Assembly: GCF_014534645.1 (NCBI RefSeq)
Contig: NZ_JACVQF010000223.1
Coordinates: forward strand, 186,001-250,000
Direction: 5' to 3'
DNA: 64,000 nt
Origin: Streptomyces griseicoloratus
GTDB taxonomy: Bacteria; Actinomycetota; Actinomycetes; Streptomycetales; Streptomycetaceae
Positions 22,902 to 30,934 of this stretch are shown here, one piece after another; positions within the stretch are counted from its first letter, which is position 1; the number at the start of each line of letters is the position of its first letter. A program made the translations under genes and the position numbers. The notes below the pieces were generated by a model. The model saw only the letters and a program-made list of their open reading frames with translations, did not search any database and was not told the DNA's origin.

Positions 22902-24440
22902 TCAGAGGCGGGCCAAGGCCCAGAAGCCCACGGCGTAGCAGGCCACCGCCAGCAGCAGAAGCGGGACCGCCACCTTGGCCGGAGGGCCGGGGCGTCGCCG
23001 CTCCGCGCGGTGCTGCGGAAAAGTCCGGGCGGAAGGGGGAACCCTCGGGGCTTGGGCGGTGTACGAAGCAGTAGAGGCGTCGGCGCGCTGGTGCGGCGGC
23101 GCTGTCAGGGACTGAGCGGGGTACGGCGGCGCGAGCGGCTGAGGGGAGGGCAGCACATGCGAGGGCAGCGCATGGGAGGGCTGACGCGGTGGCTGCGGGA
23201 CGGCCTGTGGACGGCCGTTCTGCTGTGCGTCCGGCTGTGCGTTCTGCTCTGCGCCCGGCTGCGCGTGCTGCTGGGCGCCGGGCCGGGGGAAGGGGGTGAC
23301 CGTGGCCTGCGGAGGCGGCAGAGGGAAGCTGCCGGTGTCCGACATCGAGGACGGAGCAGCGGGCGGCACGGGCGCCTCCTGGTGAGCCGGGAGAGGCGGT
23401 ACCCGGGTACCGGAATCACCGGGGGCGGAGACCGGGCCGGACGCAGGCGCGCTGTCCGGGACCGCCGGGGCCGGGGCCGAGCCCTGCCGAGGATCCGTGG
23501 GGACGGGGGGCGTGGCCACGCCGCGGGCCGGCGGCTCGGGTGCCGCTCCGGGTGCCGTCCTGAGCGGTCCGTCGGGGCCGAACCCCGGTGGCAGCGGGCC
23601 GACTTGGTCGAAGATCTCGATCAGCTCGTCGTCGGGGCCCGGTTCCGGCAGCAGTTCCGCGGCCGCGGCCAACGCCTTGCGCGCCCCCATGGCCGTACGG
23701 AACCGCGCCGACGGATCCGGCTGCAACAGGGAGGCCACGACCTGCCACAGCGGCTCGGGAATGCCCTGGGGCGCACCCGGCGTCCCGTGCTCGGTGAAGT
23801 ACTGCACGAGCGCCTTGGCATCCGGCTTGGCGCCCTCCAGCAGGTACAGAGCCACCAGGCCGACGGCGAACAGGTCGGCGGGGAAGTCCGGCTCCGAGCC
23901 CATCAGCTGCTCGGGCGCGAGGTAACCGGGCGTCCCCACCACGAGGTTGGTCTCCGTAAGGCGCGGTTCGCCCAGCCGCATCGCGATGCCGAAGTCGGAC
24001 AGCCGCAGCCGGGGCCGGCCCGTGCCGGTGGCCTCCAGAAGCACGTTGGCGGGCTTGATGTCACGGTGCACGACGTCCTCCGCGTGCACCGCGGCCAGCC
24101 CCGCCAGCAGCTGGTCGAGCAGCGTGCAGATGAACGCGGGCGGCAGCGGGCCGTAGTCCCCGACCAGGTGGACGAGCGAGCCGCCCGTGACCAAATCCAT
24201 GGTGAACAGGACCTGGTCGTCGTCGGCGGCCCAGCTGGCCGGCGCCAGCACATGGGGATGGTCGATCCGCAGCGCCTGCTCACGGACGAACCGCAGCAGC
24301 GAGTGGGCGTCCCTCTGCTGAAGCACTTTCGCGGCCACATAGCGCCGACGGCGTTGGTCCCACACGCGCCAGACGGCGCCGACTCCTCCACGGCCGATCG
24401 GGTCGACCAGTTCATACCGGCCGGCGAAGACCTCACCCAT
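22902..24440 (-). CDS. membrane-anchored Ser/Thr protein kinase without sensor domain
   Basis: 512 residues. Hanks-type kinase domain at about 8-270: glycine loop GRGGVGAVW (16-24), catalytic Lys in VAAKV (38), HRDIKPAN (125-132), DFG (149-151) and the APE-equivalent APEQ. Then a 200-residue Pro/Ala/Gln-rich linker, and one transmembrane helix at the very C-terminus (VPLLLLAVACYAVGFWALA). No PASTA or other extracellular part follows, so any signal must be sensed inside the cell or through partners. The HTH gene lies 77 bp upstream on the same strand; the two may form a unit. Confidence 0.93.
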   Translation of the reverse strand: MGEVFAGRYELVDPIGRGGVGAVWRVWDQRRRRYVAAKVLQQRDAHSLLRFVREQALRIDHPHVLAPASWAADDDQVLFTMDLVTGGSLVHLVGDYGPLPPAFICTLLDQLLAGLAAVHAEDVVHRDIKPANVLLEATGTGRPRLRLSDFGIAMRLGEPRLTETNLVVGTPGYLAPEQLMGSEPDFPADLFAVGLVALYLLEGAKPDAKALVQYFTEHGTPGAPQGIPEPLWQVVASLLQPDPSARFRTAMGARKALAAAAELLPEPGPDDELIEIFDQVGPLPPGFGPDGPLRTAPGAAPEPPARGVATPPVPTDPRQGSAPAPAVPDSAPASGPVSAPGDSGTRVPPLPAHQEAPVPPAAPSSMSDTGSFPLPPPQATVTPFPRPGAQQHAQPGAEQNAQPDAQQNGRPQAVPQPPRQPSHALPSHVLPSPQPLAPPYPAQSLTAPPHQRADASTASYTAQAPRVPPSARTFPQHRAERRRPGPPAKVAVPLLLLAVACYAVGFWALARL

Positions 24441-24517
24441 GGCTCTGTGCCGCTCCTCCCCCTCGCACCACTCGCGGGCCCGGCCGCCGCACCCCCTTCG
24501 GCGGCCGGACTCCGGGG

Positions 24518-25066
24518 TCAGTTCTGGTGGGACTGGTAGTGCGCGACCGCGTCGGAGGTGCGACCGGCGCCGTACACCCGGAGGAACTCCGCCAGTTCCG
24601 GGTGGGTCGGAGACAGTGCGTCCGCCGCATCGATGATGTCACCGGCGGCCGCCACCGAGCGCAGCAGCGACTGGATCTCGCGGACGACACGCTTGACCGT
24701 CGGAGCACCCGAACTGCTCGTGGTCTGCGTGGTGTTGCTGAGCACAGAACCCCCCTGTGACTTCTTGATCTCGTCCATGCGCTCGGTGGCCTCGGCCGCG
24801 CTCACGCTGCCGTCGGCGACCTGCCCCGCCAGGTCCTGCAGCAGCTGCACCCGCTGGACCACCGCGGGATTGCCGATCTTCGCCCGCTGGCCGCTCATCA
24901 GCTGCGACAGCATCGGTGCGGACAGTCCCAGAACCCCCGCGAGACGAGCCTGATTGAGACCAAGATCGTCGATGAGCCTACGGAAGAGCGCCCCCAACGG
25001 CTCCCCGTACCAGTTCCGCTGCAGTTCCCGCGCTCTTGCGGTGGCTTCCTGCTGTGCGGCGTCCAT
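24518..25066 (-). CDS. helix-turn-helix DNA-binding protein
   Basis: 182 residues from ATG 25066, chosen because GGGGAG lies 6 nt upstream; longer starts are possible. An XRE-like HTH spans about 29-55 (LNQARLAGVLGLSAPMLSQLM). Residues 60-100 are helical (VVQRVQLLQDLAGQVADG), then a Ser/Thr-rich linker and a C-terminal helical domain ending AVAHYQSHQN. Homologues occur throughout Streptomyces next to the kinase gene. The target and signal are unknown. It could be a kinase substrate (Ser/Thr-rich linker), which is an inference. Confidence 0.85.
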   Translation of the reverse strand: MDAAQQEATARARELQRNWYGEPLGALFRRLIDDLGLNQARLAGVLGLSAPMLSQLMSGQRAKIGNPAVVQRVQLLQDLAGQVADGSVSAAEATERMDEIKKSQGGSVLSNTTQTTSSSGAPTVKRVVREIQSLLRSVAAAGDIIDAADALSPTHPELAEFLRVYGAGRTSDAVAHYQSHQN

Positions 25067-25164
25067 TGCGTCTCCCCATCGCTTCCCCAAAAACCGCAGT
25101 TCGCTCCAGCGAACCACGCCGAGCATCTTACGGAGCGTGGTCGTTCATCGGGACCCCCAATCAT

Positions 25165-25195
25165 TTGTGAGATACGGGGTGCGACCCGGTACTCT
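25165..25195 (+). promoter_or_regulatory. tRNA-Ala promoter
   Basis: TTGTGA (25165-25170), 19-bp spacer, TACTCT (25190-25195), 54 bp before the tRNA. Spacing is slightly long. Confidence 0.5.
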
Positions 25196-25249
25196 TGTCT
25201 GCGGCGCCCCATCGGCATGCTGTCCAGCCGGTCGGACGCTTCCTCTTCC

Positions 25250-25322
25250 GGGGCCTTAGCTCAGTTGGTAGAGCGCTGTCTTTGCATGGCAGATGTCAGG
25301 GGTTCGACTCCCCTAGGCTCCA
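25250..25322 (+). tRNA. tRNA-Ala (TGC)
   Basis: Acceptor GGGGCCT pairs with AGGCTCC (one G-T pair); anticodon loop TTTGCAT gives TGC; T-arm AGGGGTTCGACTCCCCT. The discriminator A is at 25322 and CCA is not encoded. Confidence 0.97.
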
Positions 25323-25330
25323 CAACCCGA

Positions 25331-25371
25331 GAGCCCGTCCAACCTTGCGGATACGCAGGGCGGACGGGCTC
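25331..25371 (+). terminator. terminator after tRNA-Ala
   Basis: GAGCCCGTCC pairs with GGACGGGCTC; inside the loop CCTTGCG/CGCAGGG can extend the structure. Followed by TTC. Confidence 0.8.
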
Positions 25372-25372
25372 T

Positions 25373-25752
25373 TCGCATCCAGGCGGTCACGCCTCGCGAT
25401 CCACGGCGCCCGCCGGCCGAGTGCGGTGCGCGCCCGGGGCTCGGTGGACTGGGCGGACGTACCGCGCCGACTTCACGCGTGCACCGCATCCGCTCCCGGA
25501 TGCACCGACCAGAACGATCACCAACGACCGGCCGGGAAGGGTCCGTTGACGATGCAGGACAACCGACGCGCCCGGGGAACCGGGCCTCAGCAGGCTCACG
25601 GTGGGCCCCCGCTCAGCGCCGAGGCGCGGTGGTCTGCTCTTGATATCGTCACCCCACAGGGCACCAGCGCCACACCCCTGCGGGGCGGTGCCAAGTGGCT
25701 CATCGCCGTCGGAGCCGTTCGGTCGCTGCCGACGAGGTGGAAGGGGTAGACC
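25373..25752 (+). other. gene-free interval upstream of the cis-prenyltransferase gene
   Basis: A 380-bp stretch holding the promoter for the next gene. A 66-codon frame starting at ATG 25551 has no ribosome-binding site or recognisable product. No repeats or structured RNA are evident. Confidence 0.4.
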
Positions 25753-26529
25753 ATGCGGGCGAAGGTACGGGCCGCTCTCGACGCGATCTATATGAAGCGG
25801 CTGGTCAGGGAACTGGAAGGACGACCACGCCCGCAGCACATCGGCATCATGCTGGACGGCAACCGCCGGTGGGCCAAGATGTCGGGCATCAACGATCCGC
25901 GTGAGGGCTACCGGGCCGGCGGGGCCAAGGTGCTGGACTTCCTCCGCTGGTGCGACTCCGCCGAGATCGAGCACGTCACCCTGTACATGCTCTCCGACGA
26001 CAACCTGCACCGGCCCGAGGAAGAGCTGAACCCGCTCATCGACATCATCGCCGAGGTGGTGGAGCGGCTGGCCGTTCCGGGCAACCCCTGGCCCGTCCAG
26101 GTCGTCGGCGCCCTGGACCTGCTGCCCGCCGACTCGGCGAGCCGGCTGAAGACCGCCACCGCCGCGACCGAGGGCCGCCGGGGCGGAACGAAGGTCGACG
26201 TGGCCGTGGGCTACGGCGGCCGACGCGAGATCGTCGACGCCGTCCGCTCGGCGCTGATGGAACACAGCGCCCAGGGCGGCGACATCGACGAGTTCATTGA
26301 CTCCTTCACCATGGAGCACATCTCCAAGCACCTGTACTCCAAGACGCGCTCCGAGTCCGACCTCATCATCCGCACCTCCGGCGAGCAGCGGCTGTCCGGC
26401 TTCCTGCTCTGGCAGTCCGCCTACGCCGAGATGTACTTCTGTGAGACCTACTGGCCGGACTTCCGCGAGATCGACTTCCTGCGCGCCCTGCGCTCCTACT
26501 CCCTGCGCGAGCGCCGCTACGGCCGCTGA
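25753..26529 (+). CDS. uppS: (2Z)-cis-prenyl diphosphate synthase (UPP-synthase family)
   Basis: 258 residues, ATG with AAGGGG upstream. The family condenses isopentenyl diphosphate onto an allylic primer; long-chain members make the undecaprenyl lipid carrier for cell wall. The catalytic Asp35 lies in IMLDGNRRWAK. The usual Gly-His-x-x-Gly element is GYRAGG, with Tyr for His. The C-terminal motif DLIIRTSGEQRLSGFLLWQ binds IPP. Streptomyces normally have a second homologue elsewhere; chain length for this one cannot be fixed from sequence. Confidence 0.92.
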   Translation: MRAKVRAALDAIYMKRLVRELEGRPRPQHIGIMLDGNRRWAKMSGINDPREGYRAGGAKVLDFLRWCDSAEIEHVTLYMLSDDNLHRPEEELNPLIDIIAEVVERLAVPGNPWPVQVVGALDLLPADSASRLKTATAATEGRRGGTKVDVAVGYGGRREIVDAVRSALMEHSAQGGDIDEFIDSFTMEHISKHLYSKTRSESDLIIRTSGEQRLSGFLLWQSAYAEMYFCETYWPDFREIDFLRALRSYSLRERRYGR

Positions 26530-26545
26530 TCGCCGGAGCACGGCC

Positions 26546-26559
26546 GTTCCACGTGAAAC
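26546..26559. promoter_or_regulatory. parS: parS-like site after the cis-prenyltransferase gene
   Basis: GTTCCACGTGAAAC differs from the consensus by one base. A second half-site CCACGTGAAAC follows at 26564-26574, giving a tandem arrangement 15 bp apart. It lies intergenically about 16 kb from oriC. Confidence 0.75.
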
Positions 26560-26637
26560 ACCGCCACGTGAAACGTCACCGCGGGGCGGGAGGCGTCAGG
26601 GCCTCCCGCCCCGCGGCGAAACACAGGCCGCCGTGAG

Positions 26638-27339
26638 TCAGCGCGGCTCGTCGCCCTCGGCGGCCTCGTCCTGAGCCTGCTTGGCCTGCACCTCGGGGTC
26701 GAGAATCGCGTCGCCACTGCCGTCCACCGACGTCAGCCGCCCGTTCTCGGGAACATCCGTCGCCGCGGGCGGCTCCACCAGCCAGTCCGGGTTCGCCTGC
26801 TTGTCCCACCACTTCCACACGGCGAAGACACCCGCCGTGACGACGCCGAACACCGCCACCGCCTTGGCGATGCGGCCCGCCTTCGCCCGGCGCTCCTTCC
26901 TGCGGGCCAGCCGCTGGATGTCCTCGGCCGTCACCTGACCACGCAGCGCCGCCAGAGCGGCGGCACCCCGTGCGGCGGCCTCCTGACTGACGGGAGCGGC
27001 CGCGGCCACCGCCTGCTCGATCCTCGGCCGGGAGTAGTCGGCGGCCTGCCGGGCGGCCAGGCGCGTACGGATGGCGGCCTCGTGGGCGGCCTGGTCCATC
27101 TTCGGCGGCACATGTGTGCGGGCCTGCTCCAGCCGAGGCGCGACATGCACGCCGTACTGGAGGCGAGCCTGGTCGGCGGCCTGCGACACCCTGGGCGCCA
27201 GCCGTACGCGCGCCTCGTGTGCGTAGTGAGCGGCCCTGTCCTTGGCCGTGTCGGCGTAGGGCGCCACCACTTCCGCGGCGTGCAGCACGCTGTCCTTCGC
27301 CGAACCGGTCGCGGCGCGCACGCTGTCGATGCGGGTCAC
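26638..27339 (-). CDS. DUF5324 family protein
   Basis: 233 residues, beginning MTRIDSVRAATGSAKDSV. Residues 1-160 are Ala/Arg/Gln-rich, low complexity and almost wholly helical, with repeated APRVSQAADQAR / APRLEQARTHV units that suggest an extended amphipathic or coiled-coil rod. One transmembrane segment follows (IAKAVAVFGVVTAGVFAVW, about 166-184), and an acidic C-terminus. The topology suggests a long helical domain on one side of the membrane. No function is known. A good GAGGAGGAA site precedes the start. Confidence 0.85.
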   Translation of the reverse strand: MTRIDSVRAATGSAKDSVLHAAEVVAPYADTAKDRAAHYAHEARVRLAPRVSQAADQARLQYGVHVAPRLEQARTHVPPKMDQAAHEAAIRTRLAARQAADYSRPRIEQAVAAAAPVSQEAAARGAAALAALRGQVTAEDIQRLARRKERRAKAGRIAKAVAVFGVVTAGVFAVWKWWDKQANPDWLVEPPAATDVPENGRLTSVDGSGDAILDPEVQAKQAQDEAAEGDEPR

Positions 27340-27711
27340 GGGTTCCTCCTCCTCGGTGGCGTACGGTAATTCGACTTTCCACCCTTTTACGGATCATGCC
27401 TGCCGACGCTCTGCCAGGCATGTGAGGGCGGGCATCCGGGTCATGGCCGATCACCCCGGGCCCCATGGGACAAGTGGTGATGAAGAAGCGATCAAGAGTC
27501 GATCGACTGCAATAGCGGATGAATACGGAGCAACGCGAGCTTGTCGACGACAATGCCACGGATCGGCGCACCGCGCTCGCGACCCGGGAGTACTGGACCC
27601 GATTTCCGCAAGCGACACGCACCGACCGGGAGCAGGAATGGGCCGCTGGGCGACGTGCGGCGCGGACCGTGCGAGGATCGGTGAGCACAACAAGACGACG
27701 GAAGGCACATC
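27340..27711. other. divergent intergenic region
   Basis: 372 bp between the DUF5324 gene and the cyclophilin gene, AT-richer than average, so probably promoters for both. CATGCCTG (27395-27402) and its complement (27415-27422) form an 8-bp-armed inverted repeat about 56 bp upstream of the leftward gene. A 66-codon frame at 27519-27719 lacks a ribosome-binding site. Confidence 0.5.
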
Positions 27712-28245
27712 GTGGCTGAGCAGCTCTACGCCACCCTGAAGACCAACCACGGCGACATCGAAGTCCGGCTCCTGCCGAACCACGCCCCCAAGACGGTCAA
27801 GAACTTCGTCGAGCTCGCCAAGGGCGAGCGTGAGTGGACGAACCCCGCCACCGGGAAGAAGTCCACGGACAAGCTCTACGACGGTACGGTCTTCCACCGG
27901 GTGATCAGCGGATTCATGATCCAGGGCGGTGACCCGCTGGGCAACGGCACCGGCGGTCCCGGCTACCAGTTCGAGGACGAGTTCCACCCGGACCTCTCCT
28001 TCGACAAGCCCTACCTGCTGGCCATGGCCAACGCGGGACCGGGCACCAACGGCTCGCAGTTCTTCATCACCGTCGCCCCGACGACGTGGCTGAACCGCAA
28101 GCACACGATCTTCGGCGAGGTCGCCAACACGGCCGGCCAGAAGGTCGTCGACGCCATCGCCGCCACGCAGACCAACCCCCGCACCGACCGCCCGGTCAAC
28201 GACGTCGTCATCAACTCGGTCGTGATCGAGACCCGCGAGGGCTGA
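27712..28245 (+). CDS. cyclophilin-type peptidyl-prolyl cis-trans isomerase
   Basis: 177 residues, GTG with GGAAGG upstream. Cytoplasmic, no signal peptide. The cyclophilin active site is visible: FHRVISGFMIQGGDP (catalytic Arg and Gln), MANAGPGTNGSQFFIT and WLNRKHTIFGEV. It catalyses proline isomerisation in protein folding. An insertion GEREWTNPATGKKSTDK near residues 38-54 is typical of actinobacterial members. Monocistronic, ended by a terminator at 28289. Confidence 0.96.
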   Translation: MAEQLYATLKTNHGDIEVRLLPNHAPKTVKNFVELAKGEREWTNPATGKKSTDKLYDGTVFHRVISGFMIQGGDPLGNGTGGPGYQFEDEFHPDLSFDKPYLLAMANAGPGTNGSQFFITVAPTTWLNRKHTIFGEVANTAGQKVVDAIAATQTNPRTDRPVNDVVINSVVIETREG

Positions 28246-28288
28246 TTCCCCTCCGTCACGCCATGTCCGGCGTGTCCGAAGGGAACTA

Positions 28289-28324
28289 ATCGCCCCGCTC
28301 GTCCGTAAGGATGGGCGGGGCGAT
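28289..28324 (+). terminator. terminator after the cyclophilin gene
   Basis: A 16-bp stem starting ATCGCCCCGC with two G-T pairs and a GTAA loop. Confidence 0.85.
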
Positions 28325-28358
28325 TGCACGTTGCGGACGGACGAGTGAGGGGATCCCC

Positions 28359-29270
28359 ATGGACCAGGCACCAGGCGACCCGCAGGGCCCGGAGAAGCAA
28401 GGACCCCGGCCCGCCCAGAGCCTGCCCGGCTGCTACCGCCACCCGGACCGCGAGACCGGCATCCGCTGCACCCGCTGCGACCGCCCGATCTGCCCGGAGT
28501 GCATGGTCAACGCCTCCGTCGGCTTCCACTGCCCCGACTGCGTCCGCACCGGCTCCGGCACCGGCCACGCACCCGACGCCTCCCGGCCCCGCACCCTCGC
28601 CGGCGGCACCGTGACCGCGGATCCCCGCCTCGTCACCAAGATCCTCGTGGGGATCAACGTGGCGGTGTTCATCGCCGTCCACGCCTCGTCGTCCCTGCTG
28701 AACGACCTCGTACTCATCGGACGCTGGCCGCCCGCACCGTTCGTCCCCGACCAGGGCGTCGCCGAGGGCGAGTGGTACCGCATGGTCACCACGATGTTCA
28801 CCCACGAGGAGATCTGGCACATCGCCTTCAACATGCTCAGCCTCTGGTTCCTCGGCGGCCCCCTCGAAGCCGCCCTCGGCCGAGCGCGCTATCTCGCCCT
28901 CTACCTCGTCTCCGGCCTGGCCGGCAGCGCCCTCACCTATCTGCTGAGCTCACCCACCACGGCCACGCTCGGCGCCTCCGGAGCCGTCTTCGGCCTCTTC
29001 GGCGCGACCGCCGTCCTGATGCGCCGGCTCAACTACGACATGCGGCCGGTCATCGCCCTCCTGGCGATCAACCTGATCTTCACCTTCAGTCCAGGTTTCA
29101 ACATCTCCTGGCAGGCGCACATCGGCGGCCTCGTCGCGGGCGTCGTGATCGGTTACGGCATGGTCCACGCCCCGCGTGAGCGGCGGACGCTCGTGCAGTA
29201 CGGCACCTGTGCACTGGTGCTCGTCCTGGTCGTCGGACTGACCCTGTTGAGAACCGCTCAGCTCACCTGA
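28359..29270 (+). CDS. rhomboid family intramembrane serine protease with N-terminal zinc finger
   Basis: 303 residues from ATG 28359 with GAGGGG upstream. The N-terminus has a B-box-like zinc-binding set, GCYRHPDRETGIRCTRCDRPICPECM plus FHCPDC. Six transmembrane helices follow. The catalytic Ser207 lies in GASGAVFG and His254 in WQAHIGGL, the dyad that cuts substrate helices within the membrane. The HEEIWHIAFNMLSLW loop-helix is also family-typical. Substrates are unknown. Proximity to crgA and the sortases suggests a cell-surface or division role, which is inference. Confidence 0.94.
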   Translation: MDQAPGDPQGPEKQGPRPAQSLPGCYRHPDRETGIRCTRCDRPICPECMVNASVGFHCPDCVRTGSGTGHAPDASRPRTLAGGTVTADPRLVTKILVGINVAVFIAVHASSSLLNDLVLIGRWPPAPFVPDQGVAEGEWYRMVTTMFTHEEIWHIAFNMLSLWFLGGPLEAALGRARYLALYLVSGLAGSALTYLLSSPTTATLGASGAVFGLFGATAVLMRRLNYDMRPVIALLAINLIFTFSPGFNISWQAHIGGLVAGVVIGYGMVHAPRERRTLVQYGTCALVLVLVVGLTLLRTAQLT

Positions 29271-29278
29271 GCGCCGGG

Positions 29279-29482
29279 TTGTCCACAGCGGGTGCCGGAT
29301 CTTGTGCACAGTGTGCGGGAACAGGTGTGCCCCCTGTCACCGACCAGTGTTTCCGCAGGTCAGGCAGGGGGCGAACAAGCTTTCGGTCGCCGGTGGTTCT
29401 GTCACACCGGCGTCAATGCCCAGCGAGTTATCCACAGATCGTCTTTCTTTTTCCTCAGGGTGTGGACAGCGCCTGTGGATAA
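29279..29482. promoter_or_regulatory. DnaA-box cluster between the rhomboid gene and crgA
   Basis: Exact TTGTCCACA at 29279-29287, exact TTATCCACA at 29428-29436, the same on the minus strand at 29474-29482, a one-mismatch box CTGTCCACA on the minus strand at 29461-29469, and TTGTGCACA at 29302-29310. Both flanking genes converge here and no gene fits. The three boxes at the right end lie within 55 bp, helically phased. It resembles DnaA-titrating clusters known in Streptomyces. Confidence 0.8.
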
Positions 29483-29506
29483 CTCGGTGGATAGCCCTGG
29501 GCAGGG

Positions 29507-29761
29507 CTACTTCCATTGCGTCGAGACGCCGAATCCGGCGGCGATGAAGCCGAATCCCACCACGATGTTCCAGTTGCCCAACTGGTCGACGGGAAGTGAA
29601 CCGTCGGTGACGTAGAAGACGACGATCCAGGCGAGGCCGATGACGAACATGGCCAGCATCACGGGTGCGACCCAGGCCCGGCTGTTCAGCTTGACGGCGG
29701 TCGCCTGCTTCGCGGGCGGCGGCGTGTAGTCGGCCTTCTTGCGGATACGTGACTTCGGCAC
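29507..29761 (-). CDS. crgA: cell division protein CrgA
   Basis: 84 residues from GTG 29761 with AGGAGAG upstream, the exact family length. [16 protein letters not shown] is the conserved cytoplasmic start; two transmembrane helices follow ([22 protein letters not shown] and [15 protein letters not shown]). CrgA regulates FtsZ-ring formation and septation: in Streptomyces it delays division in aerial hyphae, and in mycobacteria it tethers FtsZ, FtsI and CwsA. It is divergent from the DUF881 gene. Confidence 0.96.
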   Translation of the reverse strand: MPKSRIRKKADYTPPPAKQATAVKLNSRAWVAPVMLAMFVIGLAWIVVFYVTDGSLPVDQLGNWNIVVGFGFIAAGFGVSTQWK

Positions 29762-29911
29762 GAGGGTCTCTCCTGTCGATGCGCTGCGTGGCCGCGCAGG
29801 GAACGGGTCGGGCTCGGGGGCGACGTACAAGACGTACAAGGGGACTCTTAACGCTCCCCCGGGCGTCCGTTAGCGTAGTGCTTCCGTGGCGCCGAAGGAG
29901 ATAAGGGTACG

Positions 29912-30691
29912 TTGAGCAATTCTGCCGACTCCCCCGGGACGGGTTCCAGCCCCGCCCGCAGGCGCCGTTTCCGGCCCGTGCGGGTGCTCACGGCCGCGGT
30001 CTTCGCTCTCGCGGGCCTCATTTTCTTCACCAGCTTCAATACCGCCAAGGGCACCAATATCCGCACGGACACCTCTTTGCTGAAGTTGTCCGATCTCATC
30101 CACGAGCGCAGTCGCAAGAACGGCGAGCTGGACGAGTCCAACGCGGCCCTGCGCAGCGACATCGAATCCCTCGCCGAGCGGGACGACGGCAGCACGAAGG
30201 CGCAGGACGACAAGCTCTCCGCCCTGGAGGAGAAGGCCGGCACGCAGGAGCTGAAGGGCGAGGCGATATCCGTCACGCTCGACGACGCCCCGCCGGACGC
30301 GACCGCCAAGCTGCCCGGGTATCCGGAGCCGCAGCCCGACTACCTGGTGATCCACCAGCAGGACCTGCAGGCCGTGGTGAACGCCCTGTGGCAGGGCGGG
30401 GCCGAGGGCATCAAGGTCATGGACCAGCGGCTGATCTCCACCAGCGCCGTGCGCTGCGTCGGCAACACCCTGATCCTCCAGGGCCGCGTCTACTCACCGC
30501 CGTACAAGATCACGGCGGTCGGCGACCCGGAGCGGCTGAAGCAGGCGCTCGCCGAGTCCCCGGCGATCCAGAACTACATGGTGTACGTCAATGTCTACGG
30601 GCTCGGCTGGAAGGTCGAGGACGACGGGGAGGTCACGCTGCCCGGCTACTCGGGCGCCGTGGACCTGCACTATGCCCAGCCTGTGGATTGA
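29912..30691 (+). CDS. DUF881 family membrane protein
   Basis: 259 residues from a TTG start with AAGGAG and AAGGG upstream. One N-terminal transmembrane helix (VLTAAVFALAGLIFFTSF) precedes a coiled-coil (about 60-105: LLKLSDLIHERSRKNGELDE) and the extracytoplasmic DUF881 domain with VIHQQDLQAVVNALWQGGAEG and INMYVNVYG-like sequence. Homologues occur in the division/sporulation gene neighbourhoods of Firmicutes and actinobacteria. The layout resembles divisome scaffold proteins; exact function unknown. Confidence 0.9.
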   Translation: MSNSADSPGTGSSPARRRRFRPVRVLTAAVFALAGLIFFTSFNTAKGTNIRTDTSLLKLSDLIHERSRKNGELDESNAALRSDIESLAERDDGSTKAQDDKLSALEEKAGTQELKGEAISVTLDDAPPDATAKLPGYPEPQPDYLVIHQQDLQAVVNALWQGGAEGIKVMDQRLISTSAVRCVGNTLILQGRVYSPPYKITAVGDPERLKQALAESPAIQNYMVYVNVYGLGWKVEDDGEVTLPGYSGAVDLHYAQPVD

Positions 30692-30772
30692 CGCCGTTCC
30701 GGAGGGCCCCGCGCCGCTAGTCTGGTGCCGTACGGCGTGAGTCTGGTGCCGTGGTGCGACGGAAGGGACGGC

Positions 30773-30934
30773 ATGTACGGCTGGATCTGGCGGCATCTGC
30801 CGGGGAACGCGTGGGTGAAGGCGCTGCTCTCGCTCGTGCTGGTCGTGGCCGTGGTCTACGTCCTCTTCCAGTACGTCTTCCCATGGGCCGAACCGCTGCT
30901 TCCCTTCAACGATGTGACGGTGGACAACCAGTGA
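30773..30934 (+). CDS. small single-pass membrane protein
   Basis: 53 residues, ATG with GGAAGG upstream. MYGWIWRHLPGNAWVKALL leads into the helix LSLVLVVAVVYVLFQYVFPW; a short acidic outer tail ends DVTVDNQ. It is conserved in position before pabA in Streptomyces. The stop overlaps the pabA start (GTGA), so the two are translationally coupled. No function known. Confidence 0.85.
   Translation: MYGWIWRHLPGNAWVKALLSLVLVVAVVYVLFQYVFPWAEPLLPFNDVTVDNQ

Noticed and set aside
25551-25749. 66-codon frame upstream of the cis-prenyltransferase gene
   Set aside because: No ribosome-binding site and no resemblance to a known small protein; left unannotated.
27519-27719. 66-codon frame upstream of the cyclophilin gene
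   Set aside because: Weak start region, overlaps the cyclophilin start, Arg/Thr-rich composition.
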